A stretch of DNA of 64,000 bases from Myxococcales bacterium UBA1238. GTDB lineage: Bacteria; Myxococcota_A; Bradymonadia; UBA7976; UBA1532. Below are positions 61,496 through 64,000 of this stretch, piece by piece (positions within the stretch are counted from its first letter, which is position 1; each line of letters begins with the position of its first letter). The stretch spans positions 38,996 to 102,995 of the forward strand of contig DBWM01000037.1 of assembly GCA_002309015.1 (NCBI GenBank). Reading direction: 5' to 3'. A program made the position numbers and the translations under genes. The notes below the pieces were generated by a model. The model ran no database searches and had not been told where the DNA came from. It saw nothing but the letters and a program-made list of their open reading frames with translations.

Positions 61496-62488
61496 ATGCA
61501 ATCCCACGATGAGAATGCGATGCGCTTTCGGGTTCCGGCCCCCAGGAGACCCGCGCGCCCACCTTTGATCCTTTCGATCCCTGAATACGGCTATTTTCGC
61601 GATGCGCTTTGCAGCTTTACGGGCGGTGAAGCGGGCCAGGTTGAAGTCGAGGAATTCCCCGACGGCGAGCGCTACCAGCGGCTCATTTGCGATGTGACGG
61701 GCCGCGATGTCGTTTTGGTTGCGGGTACCATCTCCGATTCCGCAACCCTCGCGTTTTACGATTTAGCTTGCACCATCGTCACTTACGGCGCCCAGCGGCT
61801 CACCATGGTCGTCCCCTATTTCGGTTATTCCACCATGGAGCGCGCCGTCCGCGTGGGCGAAATCGTCACCGCCAAAACCCGCGCCCGCCTTTTGTCGGCG
61901 ATCCCTCAGCCCGCCATGGGCAACCGCATCATGCTCCTCGATCTACACAGCGAAGGGATCACGCATTATTTTGAGGGCAACCTGGTCGCGCTCCATCTGG
62001 TCGCACAGCCGATCATCTGCGAAGTCGCGCGCCGCTGGGGAGGCGACGATTTTGTTCTGGGCTCCACCGATGCCGGCCGCGCCAAGCATATCGTGCATCT
62101 GGCCAACGATTTGGGCGTCGAAGCAGGCTTCGTCTACAAACGCCGCCATTCGGGATCCTCCACCGAGGTGATGGCCGTCAACGCCGACGTCAAGGGCCGC
62201 AAGGTGATCATCTACGACGACATGATCCGCACCGGAGGCTCACTTTTAGGCGCCGCCAAAGCCTATCTCGAAGCCGGAGCCACCGAGATCAGCGCCATCG
62301 CCACCCACGGCCTGTTCCCCGGTGATGCGCTCCAACGCATCGAAAACAGTGGACTTTTTGCCCATATCGCCTGCACCAACTCTCACCCCAGAGCCCGCGC
62401 TCTGGCGAGCGATCGCTTAGAGGTCCTCTCCGTCGCCGAAATCTTTGCCGAAGCGATCGGCCACCGCTCCCATCTGGAGCGCGCCTAA
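61496..62488 (+). CDS. Divergent ribose-phosphate pyrophosphokinase (PRPP synthetase)
   Basis: 330 residues. Type I phosphoribosyltransferase pair of domains: FPDGERYQRLICDV, MVVPYFGYSTMERAVRVGEI with VTAKTRARLL, LLDLHSEGITHYFEG, VYKRRHSG and the PRPP loop VIIYDDMIRTGGSL. It makes PRPP from ribose-5-phosphate and ATP. Several positions differ from the standard enzyme: S-T-M-E-R replaces A-R-Q-D-R and the GFF segment after DLH is changed, so it belongs to a side group and regulation may differ. GGAG precedes the ATG at 61496; a longer frame from 61358 lacks a start signal. Confidence 0.8.
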   Translation: MQSHDENAMRFRVPAPRRPARPPLILSIPEYGYFRDALCSFTGGEAGQVEVEEFPDGERYQRLICDVTGRDVVLVAGTISDSATLAFYDLACTIVTYGAQRLTMVVPYFGYSTMERAVRVGEIVTAKTRARLLSAIPQPAMGNRIMLLDLHSEGITHYFEGNLVALHLVAQPIICEVARRWGGDDFVLGSTDAGRAKHIVHLANDLGVEAGFVYKRRHSGSSTEVMAVNADVKGRKVIIYDDMIRTGGSLLGAAKAYLEAGATEISAIATHGLFPGDALQRIENSGLFAHIACTNSHPRARALASDRLEVLSVAEIFAEAIGHRSHLERA

Positions 62489-62533
62489 TCCCGCCATCAA
62501 TCCAACCCATCGAATTTAAATACAAAAAACCGG

Positions 62534-62610
62534 TTTTATCCTTCGGGCATAGGTAATTTTTGACCCATCGCGCTTACGCGTCGCCGAGGCTTTCCCGATA
62601 AAGGATAAAA
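62534..62610 (+). promoter_or_regulatory. Structured leader candidate upstream of the PilZ gene
   Basis: TTTTATCCTT (62534-62543) and AAGGATAAAA (62601-62610) are perfect 10-bp inverted repeats. An inner CGGG/CCCG pair extends the stem with a bulge, and a CGCG-CTTA-CGCG hairpin (62569-62580) sits inside. It ends 19 bases before the start codon. No known riboswitch class was recognised, including the c-di-GMP GEMM type. Confidence 0.3.
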
Positions 62611-62629
62611 ATTTACATCTTGAGTCTTT

Positions 62630-63256
62630 ATGCCTCAGCATCCCGAATGGCTTCAGGCCCGGCTGATCGATGTCAGCCGACCGGATTTGGCCTTATTGCC
62701 CGGCTCCTGCCAGCCTTGCAGCGACGGTCGCTATCTGTTTTGCAGCGACGCGCCCGCAAACATCGCCCCAGGCACGCGCCTCCTCCTCAAAATCGACGGC
62801 CAGACCGCCATTTACGGCGAACTGATCGCATGCAGCAACGGGCATTACACCCTCAAAGAGCATCGCACAGCGCGCCCCGATCAGCGTAGGTTTCCCCGCA
62901 TAGAATGCAAATTATTCTTTAAATACAAACCGTTAGGCGATCCTCTGGCGGAATGGACGAAGGCCGATGAAGACGTGGAGCTCTCCATTGCGGGCCTGCG
63001 CTTTACGGATCGCACGTCTTGCTGCCCCAATCGCCTGATCGATTGCGAAATCGGCCTCACCGAAGAGGGGCCTCACTGGCGATGCCGTGCCCATGTGGTC
63101 CGCTATCTGCCCCTGGACGATGCGCATCTTCCCGAAGAAATTCCGCATCTTACGGTCATCGAGTTTGACGATTTACCCCAGGAGGCGACCGATATGCTGG
63201 TCACCTATATGCTGCAGATGCAATGCGCAGCCATCGAAAATCTTGTTCCATTTTAG
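62630..63256 (+). CDS. PilZ-domain protein (c-di-GMP effector candidate)
   Basis: 208 residues. An N-terminal domain of about 85 residues (LIDVSRPDLALLPG, RLLLKIDGQTAIYGEL) resembles a YcgR-type flanking barrel. The PilZ domain follows, with the R-x-x-x-R loop DQRRFPRIEC (about 84-93) and, in place of D-x-S-x-x-G, the motif ELSIAGLRF. The Asp is thus replaced by Glu, which may weaken c-di-GMP binding. There is no signal peptide or membrane helix. It probably acts as a cytosolic receptor in motility or surface control. Confidence 0.8.
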   Translation: MPQHPEWLQARLIDVSRPDLALLPGSCQPCSDGRYLFCSDAPANIAPGTRLLLKIDGQTAIYGELIACSNGHYTLKEHRTARPDQRRFPRIECKLFFKYKPLGDPLAEWTKADEDVELSIAGLRFTDRTSCCPNRLIDCEIGLTEEGPHWRCRAHVVRYLPLDDAHLPEEIPHLTVIEFDDLPQEATDMLVTYMLQMQCAAIENLVPF

Positions 63257-63260
63257 AAGG

Positions 63261-64000
63261 TTACGCGCGACTCAGCGCCTTTGAGATCGATGCGAGCTCC
63301 TCAAGCGAAAACGTTTCGCCGCGACGCGTGCTGTCGATGCCGAGCGATGCGCAAAGCGCCTCCGGATCGGGCATGATCCCCTTTAAAGCCTTGCGCGCCA
63401 TCTTGCGCCGCTGATCGAACAGCGCGCGCACAACCTTGCGGAAAGATTCAGGATTTCCAACATCGGCCGCCATTTTTGGCAAGCGTTCGAGCACCAGAAC
63501 CGCCGAATCCACCTTGGGCGCCGGGTGAAAGCTTTCGGGCCCCACCTCAAAATCGATGTAAGACCGCGTCCAGAGCGCCGCCCAGGCCGAGAGCGCACCG
63601 CAGGCTTTGGTTCCCGGCTCCGCCGCCACGCGCTCCGCAAATTCGCGCTGAAGCAAAAAACAGGCGCGCTTCCAGGCATGGGGGTGATCGAGCAGAGCCA
63701 GCAGTATCGGCGTGCTCAAATGGTAGGGTAAGTTCCCGTATATCAACAGATTTCCGCCGAGCTCCGCGCTGAGCGCATCCCAGTCCACATCGAGCACATT
63801 GCCTTCACGGATCTCGACCGACGCATCGCCCGCCATCTCGGAACGCAAAATTCCGATCAAATCCCGATCATATTCGAGCGCGACCACCCGGCCTGCGCGG
63901 TTCGCCAGCGCCATGGTCAGCGCCCCGAGCCCCGCACCGATCTCAAAGACGGTCTCGCCCGCTTCCACACCGCCCGCCTGCACGATGCGCTCCGGCACCG
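63261..64000 (-). CDS. rsmA: 16S rRNA dimethyladenosine transferase RsmA/KsgA (5' end outside window)
   Basis: The C-terminal 245 or so residues are visible; the frame runs off the window end, and the first visible Val is inside the protein. SAM motifs are VFEIGAGLGALTMALA and VVALEYDRDLI. The catalytic NLPYHLSTPIL (N-L-P-Y) and FHPAPKVDSAVL are diagnostic for KsgA/RsmA, which dimethylates two adenines near the 3' end of 16S rRNA. RALFDQRRKMARKALKG is the usual C-terminal block. It converges with the PilZ gene, 4 bases apart. Confidence 0.93.
   Translation of the reverse strand, partial: VPERIVQAGGVEAGETVFEIGAGLGALTMALANRAGRVVALEYDRDLIGILRSEMAGDASVEIREGNVLDVDWDALSAELGGNLLIYGNLPYHLSTPILLALLDHPHAWKRACFLLQREFAERVAAEPGTKACGALSAWAALWTRSYIDFEVGPESFHPAPKVDSAVLVLERLPKMAADVGNPESFRKVVRALFDQRRKMARKALKGIMPDPEALCASLGIDSTRRGETFSLEELASISKALSRA

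Noticed and set aside
62534..62610. Leader before the PilZ gene as a c-di-GMP riboswitch
   Set aside because: The conserved GEMM core and its GNRA tetraloop receptor layout were not found; only inverted repeats are visible.

Overview
The window looks like chromosomal DNA of a Gram-negative, Myxococcota-like (deltaproteobacterial) organism. The evidence is two large secreted proteins with MYXO-CTERM-type tails (Gly-Cys, one membrane segment, Arg/Lys cluster), a CPBP glutamic protease of the kind that processes such tails, Hanks-type Ser/Thr kinases with PEGA domains, a PP2C phosphatase, MopE-type and thrombospondin type 3 repeats, and TonB-dependent outer-membrane receptors. The genus cannot be told from the sequence. 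The V-type ATPase operon has the layout known from Bacteroidetes and Chlamydiae, which is less usual for this group.

Layout. 0-4.3 kb: end of a U32-family peptidase, a small chorismate mutase, a probable outer-membrane barrel, a DTW-domain tRNA modifier and two small heat-shock proteins. 4.4-8.2 kb: a minus-strand operon of a CPBP protease (candidate myxosortase), a lipoprotein and an NlpC/P60-like MYXO-CTERM protein. 8.3-11.6 kb: two paralogous methyltransferases around a PP2C phosphatase and an unknown protein. 12-20.3 kb: V-ATPase operon E-(DUF2764)-A-B-D-I-K followed by a sugar-nucleotide epimerase; the K subunit keeps Na+-binding residues. An E. coli-type YcaO is divergent from it. 22.8-30 kb: a giant surface protein with about 69 thrombospondin type 3 repeats. 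30-35.7 kb: an unknown coiled-coil protein, then AsnS, NadK and a membrane-bound MutS-like ATPase. 35.8-50.3 kb: a PEGA kinase, a thiolase and three paralogous TPR-PEGA-TonB receptor fusions, interrupted at 46.0-46.25 kb by a cluster of DnaA boxes that looks like a replication origin. 50.4-55.5 kb: SbcC and SbcD. 55.7-56.06 kb: tmRNA (tag ANDDIEFALAA). 56.1-61.3 kb: kinase, TPR protein and MopE-motif lipoprotein. 61.5-64 kb: divergent PRPP synthetase, PilZ protein and RsmA (cut by the window end).

Three observations go beyond routine annotation. First, several gene-free stretches are built from degenerate units repeating with an exact 42-bp (2 x 21 bp) register; at least three arrays share one consensus (about TCATCGCAGTCCCG followed by GCGCTTTTCATTCA). 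Second, three outer-membrane receptors carry a TPR plus three PEGA domains where a carboxypeptidase-like domain is more usual. Third, the DnaA-box cluster lies away from any dnaA, dnaN or gidA gene. Starts were chosen from Shine-Dalgarno spacing, signal peptides and operon overlaps; where a start is doubtful the entry says so.
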